A DNA stretch of 64,000 nucleotides from contig NC_040011.1 in the NCBI RefSeq assembly GCF_000972845.2, positions 26,950,379 through 27,014,378 of the forward strand, read 5' to 3'. The stretch is from Larimichthys crocea. Taxonomy: Eukaryota; Chordata; Actinopteri; Sciaenidae. Below, one piece after another: positions 53,427 to 57,503 of the stretch. A program made the position numbers and the translations under genes. The notes below the pieces were generated by a model that did not search any database, was not told where the DNA came from, and saw only the letters and a list, made by a program, of their open reading frames with translations. How positions within the stretch are numbered: position 1 is the stretch's first letter; each line of letters opens with the position of its first letter.

Positions 53427-56400
53427 ATGCCCTTTGGGTGCCTGAAACCTTGACCGAGTTTAGTTTTTCTACAAAGTATGCCTCCTGTTATGACACTGCA
53501 GTGCGCTGTGTCTGTTGTCCTTATTTATGACTATACTTGCTGCTGTTGCTTGCTTTATATCCTCTGCTGTGGCTCTCACGTGGCTCATACCTGAACAATA
53601 AATCAGTATCAGAATCAAACAACTTTAACCTACATTGTCTTTTTGGGTCCTCTGTAACAGCGTAAAATCTATACTTACTTAACATTGTTTTATCAGCTTC
53701 ATACTTCATAACTTATAAATGTGGTTTTTAATGTTTGATTTAGAAGATTCAGAAGTCTGCTGCAGAAAATTATGCATTACTTCAGTCTTAGGCCTCAAAA
53801 TGCCCAAGCTGTAAAATATGGTGAAATGCAATAGATTTTCATCTGCTCTATACCTGTGATTGATTTTGACAGCACATTTAATGCAGTGCTACCATTCCCA
53901 AATATGTTTTTTAGATTTATTTTATTGCTTTGAGTTTGTTCACAAGAGGTCTAACAGGGAGTTTGAGCTTCTCTATGGTGAAGTGTTCAAAAATGTCTCT
54001 AGCAGTAAACAAAGATAATGTAAATCTGTATCTGCGTACCCCATATAACTTAATATTTCTTGATTTGGTGTTATGGAAATTCCTGTATTTTGATACTTTT
54101 CATAAAAGTCCAGTTTGAGTCAAAGGCAAAGGTTACCAGTTCAATACTTTTCTACATATTTGGTTTTAACAAGTAAAAAAACAAACAAAGCGTATCTGTG
54201 GAACAATGAAGTAAAGCCAAGGTCGACATAACACTGAGGTCGAGCCACTGGATTGGTAATTGCTTATGATGACTCTGTAATATGTGCAGTTTGTGTTTAT
54301 CCCAAACTGAAGGTTATTACTAATTCAGCTCTTAAATAGACCAGCATGATTTTCCAGCACCAAAATAAATTAAAACACCTTTAGTAATGCTTCACAGCAC
54401 AGCGCACAGTCACTTAATGGCCTTAGCGTCACACACGTAAAAGATAGAAGACACTGATTTATTGCAGCTTATATTCACAGTGAAGATGATTGCTCTCCAC
54501 ATGACAAGATATCAACAATACATTAGCCCCATGCTGCACTGCTTTTATGTGTTAGTATTTTCACGTGTGGTTAAATGATTATACTTTTATAACTCACAAA
54601 CGTTACATTATTATGTGTAGACACAGTCCTGTTTATGTCAGAGAGAAGCTGGATGTCGCTTGTGTGTACATGTTTTCTATGCTGCACCAACCTGTGGGCC
54701 TGACTCTCCATCTGTCCTCAACTGTGGGTCCTCAGGGTGCTGCAGGGAGAGTACAGAAGGCTCAAGTGGAAGCACGAGGAGGCAGCGTCCGTTCCCATGT
54801 TGACTGAGGCTGGAGAGGGCGGTCCGGGATCCCCTACAGCAGAAGGGCAGCAGGACGAGGAGCTCCTGGCCGAGGCACGGGTTCTCCGGCAACACAAGAC
54901 GCGCCTTGAGACCCGTATGCAGATCCTGGAGGACCACAACAAACAGCTGGAGTCCCAGCTGCGCAGGCTCAGGGAGCTTCTGCTACAGGTACTCTGTGAG
55001 AGGCTTGATGATGGGGTGCCATGAGCAGTGGTGAAAATATATTTACCAAAACACTGTACTTGAGCCACTTGCAATTATGTTCAGGGAGGGAGTACTTTTT
55101 ACTCCATTGCATTTATTTGCCAGCTCTAGCCACTAGTTTATAAATTCACATTTTACTTACAAAATATGTGATCATCCTCTAAATTATGATGATTTGAGTA
55201 ATCTGTTATTGCTTTATAATTCTCCTCTCTCAACCAAATGCACTGGTAGTAGCACAGACGACAACGGAAACTCTTTCTAGAGGACACTAAAAAGTGATGA
55301 ACAAGACTTGGACGCATGCCCTGGTTTGTGACTCAGAGTTATTGAAGTTGGGTCCCTGTATCATCACTTTATGTTCCTCTTCTGACTTTCCTTCATTGTG
55401 TGCATACGCTGAAAGTGACTGGGGCACACAACTTGCAAGACTTTGCAGAGCAAAGTGTAATTCTATCAATCATTTTGAAGATTTCTGAGCAGACTTGGGG
55501 TTAAGATATTAACCTTAACTATCCATGTTAGCGTTGTTGACTGATCAAATCATATAGGCATTATTAGATAAGAAATACCCCAAGCTATAGGCTGCAGTAG
55601 GCCAAGCACTGTAACTGTAATGTGAACTTTGAATAAAGGGCACGGGCAGACACGCTCAAGTTCAGTGGTAGCAGGTATATCAGGTAGAACAGTACCTCAC
55701 ATGCATACTTAAAGTACAGAAAAGGTACATGTAAAAAAGCAAAATAACAACTACTCTGAAAATGTATATGATATTGTGATATTGTATTATTTGATGGAAA
55801 TACCAGTAGTGGTATCACAAAAAAGTACAATATAGAAAGAGTTAAGAAAGAGGATAAGCCTTAAGACACTCTGGGCAGAGTATAAAGGGATTTAGTGCAG
55901 TCTCAAGGAAAGGTGTGAGAAAGAGATGGAGAGGAGAGTGGGAGCTGACATACACAGTTACTGGGTTACTATAATAAGAATGTGTAAATTGTCAGCAGTG
56001 GGAGTACAGATGCAAATTTCTCACGCAGGTCACAGAATAAAGGGAAAAGTGCAAAGGGAGTAAAAACAGGGCAATGACTGAGAAAGAGGGACAGAACGCT
56101 TCTTCTTGAGGTCAAAGACTGGGAAATTGAGAGTGAACAGAAAACAAGAGTGGAGAGAGGAGGAGAGGTACACATTCTTTGTATATGAAAAAAAATGCCA
56201 TTCACTTCTTTTTCTCCGAGGACCAATATCAGTTTCATTTCCTCAAAAAATAGAATCAGTAAAATCTGCCTTTTGTGGTCTGTGAAAGTATATGTATGAA
56301 TTCGATCCCATCTCTGCAGACACACCAGCTTCACTACAATGGCTGAACTTACTCACCTCTTGAGAATTGCTACAGTGCTGGCTGCTAAAAACAATACTGT

Positions 56401-57503
56401 ACAAGAAAAGGCAGGTTGTATTTATGTGGTATTTGGAAATATCCTCAAGTTATGTGTTTTGTGCATCTCCAATGCTGCTGCGTGCAGTGCAATTCATTCT
56501 CTTTTTATCTGTCTATCAAAGCACAAATCTCAGTAACCTGATGGTTTTGTGTAACAGCTGTCGGGTGAAATTGGCTTTTTTTAATGATAAATGATTCTGC
56601 TCAGAGATGCCATTCAAGGACTGCTGGCTGAGTGCCATTAACTATCACATTCATTACTAAGTGAAAGGCCGAATGACTCTGTAGCCTGAACCATGATGGA
56701 TATGAGCAATTATTTAGAGTGAATGATAATCAGTCTTTCCTGAAAACAGCCCAAAGATGATTCAGAGGCCAACGGATCAGAACCGTCAACCCTGTCTTCT
56801 CCTGTGTCTGGCGGGGGTCACCACGGGGAGCCGGCCAGCAGAGAGACTACTGACACTGAAGCAGCAGGTCAGCATCGTGCAACCGGGCTCAGATGTGGGC
56901 TTGACACATGCACGCACATTGAATAAGAAATCATGCATCTTCCCTTCTTATCTCACCCTTAACCATTCATTGTGTGTATGACACAGGAGATGATATGGAG
57001 CATGAACAGGATACAGTGCTGCAACTCCAGGAGGTCATCGAGCAGCTGAGAAACGTCTTCCCTTCTGAACCAGGTGAGTTTGCCTCGGCTTCACGGATTA
57101 TAGCAGCCATAGCACCCCATGCTTCAGAGACACACTCTTCTCCTCCATCACCCGCGGGAGAGTGAGAGATGGAGAGGAAAGCAAATATGTACTGCTGTGG
57201 GTCGATAGTCGGGGGGGGAGGAACAGAGAGATTAAATGGCAGGGAGGAGGAGTAAGATAAAGAGACAGTAGCACACAGAGAGAAAGAGCGCGTCAGTGTC
57301 ACACACTTTGCAAACTGTCCCATCACATTTAAAACGCAATTTGCTAGGCAGTCCAAAGCCTGTAACTTGAACAAAGAAAGGGATTATCGTAATTATAGCC
57401 TTCTAACCAAGAACATTTAGTCAGTCTTGTCTGTGTGTTCCTACAGTCCTAAAAGCTTTCCTTTTTTTATTTCCTAATTTCAGGCACCACCTCACACATC
57501 TAA
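10682..57503 (+). CDS. drp2: drp2, dystrophin-related protein 2 (3' part, 22 exons)
   Basis: This is the C-terminal 862 residues of DRP2, a cytoplasmic scaffold that binds dystroglycan, syntrophins and dystrobrevins and, in Schwann cells, periaxin (family knowledge). Exons are 10682-10838, 18030-18150, 18695-18806, 20610-20766, 22944-23090, 28079-28157, 29999-30059, 31395-31456, 31951-32025, 33483-33684, 36054-36139, 38212-38369, 40547-40713, 41554-41665, 42460-42596, 44337-44402, 49671-49736, 52447-52593, 54736-54988, 56750-56867, 56987-57073 and 57484-57503. Every intron is GT/AG, phases match at each junction, and the total of 2590 nt leaves an intact frame. Layout by window residue: spectrin-like repeats 1-257, WW about 258-295, EF-hand region about 300-510, ZZ finger about 512-562, coiled-coil C-terminus about 633-856. 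[17 protein letters not shown] and [13 protein letters not shown] are typical of DRP2, not dystrophin or utrophin. Human DRP2 is about 957 residues, so roughly 95 N-terminal residues lie outside. Confidence 0.96.
10839..18029 (+). other. drp2: drp2 intron, 7.2 kb
   Basis: No conserved exon was recognised. It contains a short (GT)n tract near 14097-14114 and a roughly 300-bp polypyrimidine block (14736-15050) that produces spurious low-complexity frames on both strands. The 3' end, CTCTCTCTGTTTGTCTCCCT followed by GCAG, is a strong acceptor. Confidence 0.85.
14736..15050 (+). repeat. Polypyrimidine (C/T-rich) tract
   Basis: About 300 bases are overwhelmingly C and T on the + strand, built from degenerate TCCTC, TTCTC and CTCTT units with only scattered purines. 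The same block on the - strand gives an artefactual Lys/Arg/Glu-rich open frame. Homopurine-homopyrimidine DNA of this length can adopt triplex structures (general knowledge). Confidence 0.85.
18030..18150 (+). CDS. drp2: drp2 exon: spectrin-like repeat, [10 protein letters not shown] segment
   Basis: It begins in phase 0 after CTCCCTGCAG and encodes [18 protein letters not shown] and [16 protein letters not shown], window residues 53-92. It ends with one extra base (phase 1) before the weak donor GTCTGC. Human DRP2 has [19 protein letters not shown] here, which is the clearest single discriminator from dystrophin and utrophin. Confidence 0.97.
18151..18694 (+). other. drp2: drp2 intron, 0.5 kb
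   Basis: A short intron with a C/T-rich 3' half leading into the acceptor CCACCCTCTGCAG. I see no repeat or exon in it. Confidence 0.9.
18695..18806 (+). CDS. drp2: drp2 exon: spectrin-like repeat, [12 protein letters not shown] segment
   Basis: The 112-bp exon starts by completing a Glu codon (phase 1) and ends in phase 2. It encodes [19 protein letters not shown] and [17 protein letters not shown], window residues 94-129. The conserved Trp residues are the usual helix-core positions of spectrin-like repeats. Human DRP2 matches closely ([20 protein letters not shown]). Confidence 0.96.
18807..20609 (+). other. drp2: drp2 intron, 1.8 kb
   Basis: The first half is a degenerate teleost dispersed repeat (18864-19612). 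The remainder is AT-rich with T runs and a TAATAA-type simple stretch around 20200-20230. No exon is seen. Confidence 0.88.
18864..19612 (+). mobile_element. Degenerate teleost dispersed repeat, copy 1
   Basis: It begins AGTAGTGGGAAATAAATTTA and ends GATCTGAATACTTCTTCCAC. The two ends are imperfect inverted repeats, as in a widespread fish element whose ends read roughly GTGGTGGAAGAAGTA-TCAGAT. Internal segments (TACATTTATCTGACAGCTAT, CACATTCAGATGTCTAGGAG) recur in copies at 28871-29532 and 55025-55145. No protein is encoded, so it is probably a non-autonomous DNA element; the class is inferred from memory. Confidence 0.6.
20610..20766 (+). CDS. drp2: drp2 exon: last spectrin-like repeat, helix A/B
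   Basis: The exon completes an Arg codon (phase 2) and ends in phase 0 before GTAGAC. It encodes [20 protein letters not shown] and [20 protein letters not shown], window residues 131-182. The motif W-x-P-V/I-G-D-L-x-I-D-S-L is shared with dystrophin, utrophin and DRP2 in the repeat preceding the WW domain. Confidence 0.97.
20767..22943 (+). other. drp2: drp2 intron, 2.2 kb
   Basis: I see no exon or recognisable mobile element. It has scattered short CA tracts and T-rich runs. The acceptor is preceded by a CTCTCTCTCTCT tract. Confidence 0.85.
22944..23090 (+). CDS. drp2: drp2 exon: last spectrin-like repeat, helix B/C
   Basis: This 49-codon exon is phase 0 at both ends, so it could be skipped without a frameshift. 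It encodes [39 protein letters not shown] and LNSRWKVLQ, window residues 183-231. Human DRP2 has [19 protein letters not shown] at the same place. Confidence 0.97.
23515..23690 (+). mobile_element. tRNA-related SINE-like repeat (degenerate)
   Basis: GGTTTGAGTCC at 23567-23577 resembles a tRNA B box. Downstream sequence (GCCCCCCGTCTCTCTCCCCT, then a TGACATCTACTTACTATC-like tail ending GGAATAAAAGC) matches the 3' part of a fish repeat I know as CTGTCATCTCTCTACTGTC...AATAAAGGC. The boundaries are approximate. Confidence 0.5.
24080..24773. mobile_element. Non-autonomous Tc1-like element (MITE), about 694 bp
   Basis: The ends are terminal inverted repeats. ACCACTGTTCAAAGGTCTGA on the left matches the reverse complement of the right end, ACCACTGTTCAAAAGTTTGA, with 17 of 20 identical. 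Each end is flanked by TA (24078-24079 and 24774-24775), the expected Tc1/mariner target duplication. The CACCACTGTTCAAAAGTTTG terminus is common in fish elements. The interior has no transposase frame and is AT-rich. Confidence 0.8.
28054..28071 (+). repeat. (TG)9 tract abutting a 3' splice site
   Basis: The TG tract is separated from the exon starting at 28079 only by TCCTCAG. As at the exon starting at 10682, it takes the position of the polypyrimidine tract. Confidence 0.93.
28079..28157 (+). CDS. drp2: drp2 exon: end of spectrin repeat, WW linker
   Basis: It starts in phase 0 and ends in phase 1 before GTAAGA. It encodes [20 protein letters not shown] then SQHFLS, window residues 232-257. 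The run [20 protein letters not shown] is identical in the human DRP2 sequence I recall and is the linker into the WW domain in all three dystrophin paralogues. Confidence 0.97.
28158..29998 (+). other. drp2: drp2 intron, 1.8 kb
   Basis: It holds a degenerate teleost repeat (28871-29532) and, just after it, a GT-rich stretch with an exon-like segment (29688-29745) that has both splice signals but the wrong length to keep frame. No conserved exon is seen. Confidence 0.85.
28871..29532 (+). mobile_element. Degenerate teleost dispersed repeat, copy 2
   Basis: It starts TGGTGGAATGTAACTGTGTA and contains TTCAGAGGGAAATATTCATA, CACATTTCAGATGTCTATGA and ACTACTGAACTGTATATAAA, ending near TTGAATGCAGGACTTTTAAA. 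These segments align in order with copy 1 at 18864-19612. The right terminus is missing or too diverged to see, and 28960-29140 may be an insertion or a diverged core. Confidence 0.6.
29999..30059 (+). CDS. drp2: drp2 exon: WW domain, first half
   Basis: The 61-bp exon completes a Ser codon and encodes [19 protein letters not shown], ending in phase 2 inside the next Asn codon. Trp264 is the first signature Trp and Tyr275-Tyr276 the central aromatic pair. With the flanking EF-hand and ZZ modules, the WW domain binds the PPxY tail of beta-dystroglycan (family knowledge). Confidence 0.97.
30060..31394 (+). other. drp2: drp2 intron, 1.3 kb
   Basis: Nothing was recognised beyond normal splice signals. 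The 3' end is a moderately T/C-rich tract ending TTTTCTCCCAG. Confidence 0.88.
31395..31456 (+). CDS. drp2: drp2 exon: WW domain, second half
   Basis: It completes the Asn codon and encodes [20 protein letters not shown], ending in phase 1 before GTGAGT. Trp286 is the second signature Trp, 22 residues after the first, followed by the conserved Pro289. The sequence is nearly the same as human DRP2. Confidence 0.97.
31457..31950 (+). other. drp2: drp2 intron, 0.5 kb
   Basis: A short intron; no repeat or exon was seen. It uses a relatively weak acceptor ending CTCTATAAG. Confidence 0.88.
31951..32025 (+). CDS. drp2: drp2 exon: start of EF-hand region
   Basis: The 75-bp exon (phase 1 at both ends) encodes [20 protein letters not shown] and QKALR, window residues 299-323. 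It is symmetric, so skipping it would keep frame but break the first EF-hand-like helix bundle. Confidence 0.97.
32026..33482 (+). other. drp2: drp2 intron, 1.5 kb
   Basis: No exon or mobile element was recognised. C/T-rich patches occur around 32760-32820. Confidence 0.87.
33483..33684 (+). CDS. drp2: drp2 exon: EF-hand region 1
   Basis: It completes a Leu codon and encodes [40 protein letters not shown] and [20 protein letters not shown], ending in phase 2. Window residues are 325-390. The segment [18 protein letters not shown] is almost invariant across dystrophin paralogues. The EF-hand-like modules in this family mostly lack calcium ligands and act structurally. Confidence 0.97.
33685..36053 (+). 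other. drp2: drp2 intron, 2.4 kb
   Basis: It contains a short TG tract (34952-34966) and a 20-bp tandem repeat (35168-35229). No exon was recognised. The acceptor has a strong T-rich tract. Confidence 0.87.
35168..35229 (+). repeat. Short minisatellite, 20-bp period
   Basis: Two near-identical units, TTCCTCAACCTGACTCTAAT and TTTCTCGACCTGACTCTAAT, are preceded by a degenerate unit (TTTCTCGATGGGACTAAT) and followed by a fading one starting GTTCTGGCCTGA. Confidence 0.8.
36054..36139 (+). CDS. drp2: drp2 exon: EF-hand region 2, first part
   Basis: It completes a Ser codon and encodes [20 protein letters not shown] then ADVQEKYK, ending in phase 1 before GTGAGT. Dystrophin and human DRP2 have TGRTGRIRVLSFKTG and SGRSGKMRALSFKTG here, confirming the alignment. 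Confidence 0.97.
36140..38211 (+). other. drp2: drp2 intron, 2.1 kb
   Basis: No exon or recognised mobile element. A 15-bp direct repeat, AAATTTACATTTTGA, appears near 37945 and again near 38000. Confidence 0.85.
38212..38369 (+). CDS. drp2: drp2 exon: EF-hand region 2
   Basis: It completes a Tyr codon and encodes [40 protein letters not shown] and [12 protein letters not shown], window residues 421-472. It ends in phase 0 at GTG before GTGAGG. The run [20 protein letters not shown] is nearly invariant in the family. Confidence 0.97.
39452..39464 (+). repeat. G13 homopolymer run
   Basis: Thirteen consecutive G residues sit in an otherwise AT-rich intron, preceded by GCGAATT and followed by TGACCC. 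Such runs are uncommon and prone to polymorphism or sequencing error. Confidence 0.9.
40043..40066 (+). repeat. (CA)n microsatellite
   Basis: An uninterrupted CA tract of about 24 bases in a drp2 intron. Confidence 0.9.
40547..40713 (+). CDS. drp2: drp2 exon: end of EF region and first half of ZZ finger
   Basis: It starts in phase 0 and ends in phase 2. It encodes [38 protein letters not shown] and [17 protein letters not shown], window residues 473-527. Cys516 and Cys519 form the first C-x2-C pair of the ZZ zinc finger. The exon boundary inside GFR-YRSL is the same as in dystrophin. Confidence 0.97.
40714..41553 (+). other. drp2: drp2 intron, 0.8 kb
   Basis: An AT-rich intron with short CA tracts near its 3' end. 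No exon was recognised. Confidence 0.88.
41554..41665 (+). CDS. drp2: drp2 exon: second half of ZZ zinc finger
   Basis: It completes an Arg codon and encodes [20 protein letters not shown] and [15 protein letters not shown], window residues 529-565, ending in phase 0. Cys540 and Cys543 form the second C-x2-C pair, and His556 lies in the conserved HYP. In this family the ZZ finger stabilises dystroglycan binding by the WW-EF unit. Confidence 0.98.
41666..42459 (+). other. drp2: drp2 intron, 0.8 kb
   Basis: A short intron with a purine-rich patch around 42220-42310. No exon or mobile element was seen. Confidence 0.88.
42460..42596 (+). CDS. drp2: drp2 exon: post-ZZ conserved segment
   Basis: It starts in phase 0 and ends in phase 2 before GTGAGT. 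It encodes [40 protein letters not shown] and AESSE, window residues 566-610. Dystrophin exon 70 encodes the equivalent TTSGEDVRDFAKVLKNKFR. Confidence 0.97.
42597..44336 (+). other. drp2: drp2 intron, 1.7 kb
   Basis: It contains one dispersed repeat (43130-43440). The small exon that dystrophin has at this point (exon 71) has no convincing equivalent, as expected for DRP2. Confidence 0.85.
43130..43440 (+). mobile_element. Degenerate dispersed teleost repeat
   Basis: Phrases such as GGTTAGCACTGTTGCCTCAC, GGGTTTCCTCCGGGTGCTCT, GTTAGGTTAATTCTCCTGTG and ACTGAGGATAGGTCAAATGA occur in this order in a very common fish repeat that I recognise but cannot assign confidently to a class. No protein is encoded. 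The boundaries are approximate. Confidence 0.65.
44337..44402 (+). CDS. drp2: drp2 exon: [15 protein letters not shown] segment
   Basis: This 66-bp symmetric exon (phase 2 at both ends) encodes [20 protein letters not shown] then S, window residues 612-632. It corresponds to dystrophin exon 72, whose homologue is alternatively spliced in dystrophin. The segment DTHSRIEH is invariant in the family and leads into the syntrophin-binding region. Confidence 0.96.
44619..44640 (+). repeat. (TG)11 microsatellite
   Basis: An uninterrupted TG tract of 22 bases in a drp2 intron. Confidence 0.92.
46795..46880 (+). mobile_element. Possible SINE fragment (tRNA B-box-like)
   Basis: CAGGGTTGGCGGTTCGGCCCC resembles fish SINE sequence of the form GGGTTGGCGGTTCGATCCCC, with a B-box-like core. 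Only a short stretch is recognisable, so the call is weak. Confidence 0.3.
49671..49736 (+). CDS. drp2: drp2 exon: [12 protein letters not shown] segment (syntrophin-binding region)
   Basis: This 66-bp symmetric exon (phase 2 at both ends) encodes [20 protein letters not shown] then S, window residues 634-654. Human DRP2 has [20 protein letters not shown]. Its dystrophin counterpart (exon 73) lies in the region that binds syntrophins and is variably spliced. Confidence 0.97.
50041..50066 (+). repeat. (GT)13 microsatellite
   Basis: An uninterrupted GT tract preceded directly by GCGCGC, an alternating purine-pyrimidine stretch of about 32 bases in all. Confidence 0.93.
51085..51390 (+). mobile_element. 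Common teleost dispersed repeat (about 300 bp)
   Basis: The stretch from TTTTATTTGTATAGCCCAAA through ACACCCTCTGTCCTTACATC and AGAAACCTCAGGAAGAGCCA to GAGGAGGGATCCCTCTCCCA follows, in order, a repeat found in very many fish genomes. It encodes no protein. It is moderately diverged, so an old insertion. The family name is not certain to me. Confidence 0.8.
51501..51532. repeat. (TA)16 microsatellite
   Basis: An uninterrupted TA tract next to the 3' end of the dispersed repeat. It makes a chance Tyr-Ile run in one frame. Confidence 0.93.
52447..52593 (+). CDS. drp2: drp2 exon: [12 protein letters not shown] and start of coiled coil
   Basis: It completes a Leu codon and encodes [20 protein letters not shown], then [19 protein letters not shown], window residues 656-703, ending in phase 2 before the weak donor [18 protein letters not shown] is identical to human DRP2. 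The middle ([20 protein letters not shown]) is diverged. The end begins the first leucine-heptad coiled coil. Confidence 0.95.
52594..54735 (+). other. drp2: drp2 intron, 2.1 kb
   Basis: The only clear landmark is an (AC)19 tract at 53387-53424. The rest is AT-rich with no recognised exon. Confidence 0.86.
53387..53424 (+). repeat. (AC)19 microsatellite
   Basis: The longest uninterrupted dinucleotide tract in the window, in a drp2 intron. Confidence 0.95.
54736..54988 (+). CDS. drp2: drp2 exon: dystrobrevin-binding coiled coils
   Basis: The largest coding exon of the gene here. It completes an Arg codon and ends in phase 0. It encodes [18 protein letters not shown], a variable Gly/Pro/Glu-rich spacer, then [19 protein letters not shown] and [20 protein letters not shown], window residues 705-788. 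The [18 protein letters not shown] helix is nearly invariant across the family and pairs with dystrobrevin (family knowledge). Confidence 0.97.
54989..56749 (+). other. drp2: drp2 intron, 1.8 kb
   Basis: It begins with a fragment of the dispersed repeat also seen at 18.9 and 28.9 kb (55025-55145). No exon was recognised. Confidence 0.86.
55025..55145 (+). mobile_element. Degenerate teleost dispersed repeat, copy 3 (fragment)
   Basis: AGTGGTGAAAATATATTTAC is the left end, followed by GAGTACTTTTTACTCCATTG and ATTTGCCAGCTCTAGCCACT, which parallel CTACATTTATCTGACAGCTA in copy 1. Only the left part is recognisable. It begins 36 bases after an exon. Confidence 0.55.
56750..56867 (+). CDS. drp2: drp2 exon: variable polar linker
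   Basis: It starts in phase 0 after GAAAACAG and ends in phase 1 before the weak donor GTCAGC. It encodes [20 protein letters not shown] and [16 protein letters not shown], window residues 789-827. The segment is low-complexity, Ser/Gly/Glu-rich and poorly conserved. The ending TTDTEAA matches TTPDTEAA in human DRP2, which supports the call. Confidence 0.88.
56987..57073 (+). CDS. drp2: drp2 exon: C-terminal short helix
   Basis: It completes a Gly codon after a 119-bp intron, the shortest in the gene. It encodes [20 protein letters not shown] and RNVFPSEP, window residues 829-856. Human DRP2 has VSLCLEDIMEKLRHAFPS and dystrophin TGLEEVMEQLNNSFPS at this place. Confidence 0.93.
57074..57483 (+). 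other. drp2: drp2 last intron, 0.4 kb
   Basis: If retained, the frame stays open for 30 codons to a stop at 57163-57165, giving a different tail. It contains an eight-G run near 57212-57219. The acceptor is preceded by CTTTTTTTATTTCCTAATTT. Confidence 0.8.
57484..57503 (+). CDS. drp2: drp2 terminal coding exon and stop
   Basis: It completes a Gly codon (phase 1) and adds five residues, TTSHI, before TAA at 57501-57503. The junction has a good acceptor (TAATTTCAG) and keeps frame. The final residues S-H-I fit a class I PDZ-ligand pattern (S/T-x-hydrophobic at the C-terminus). The human protein, as I recall it, ends differently. This is the least certain exon because only six codons can be tested. 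Confidence 0.75.
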
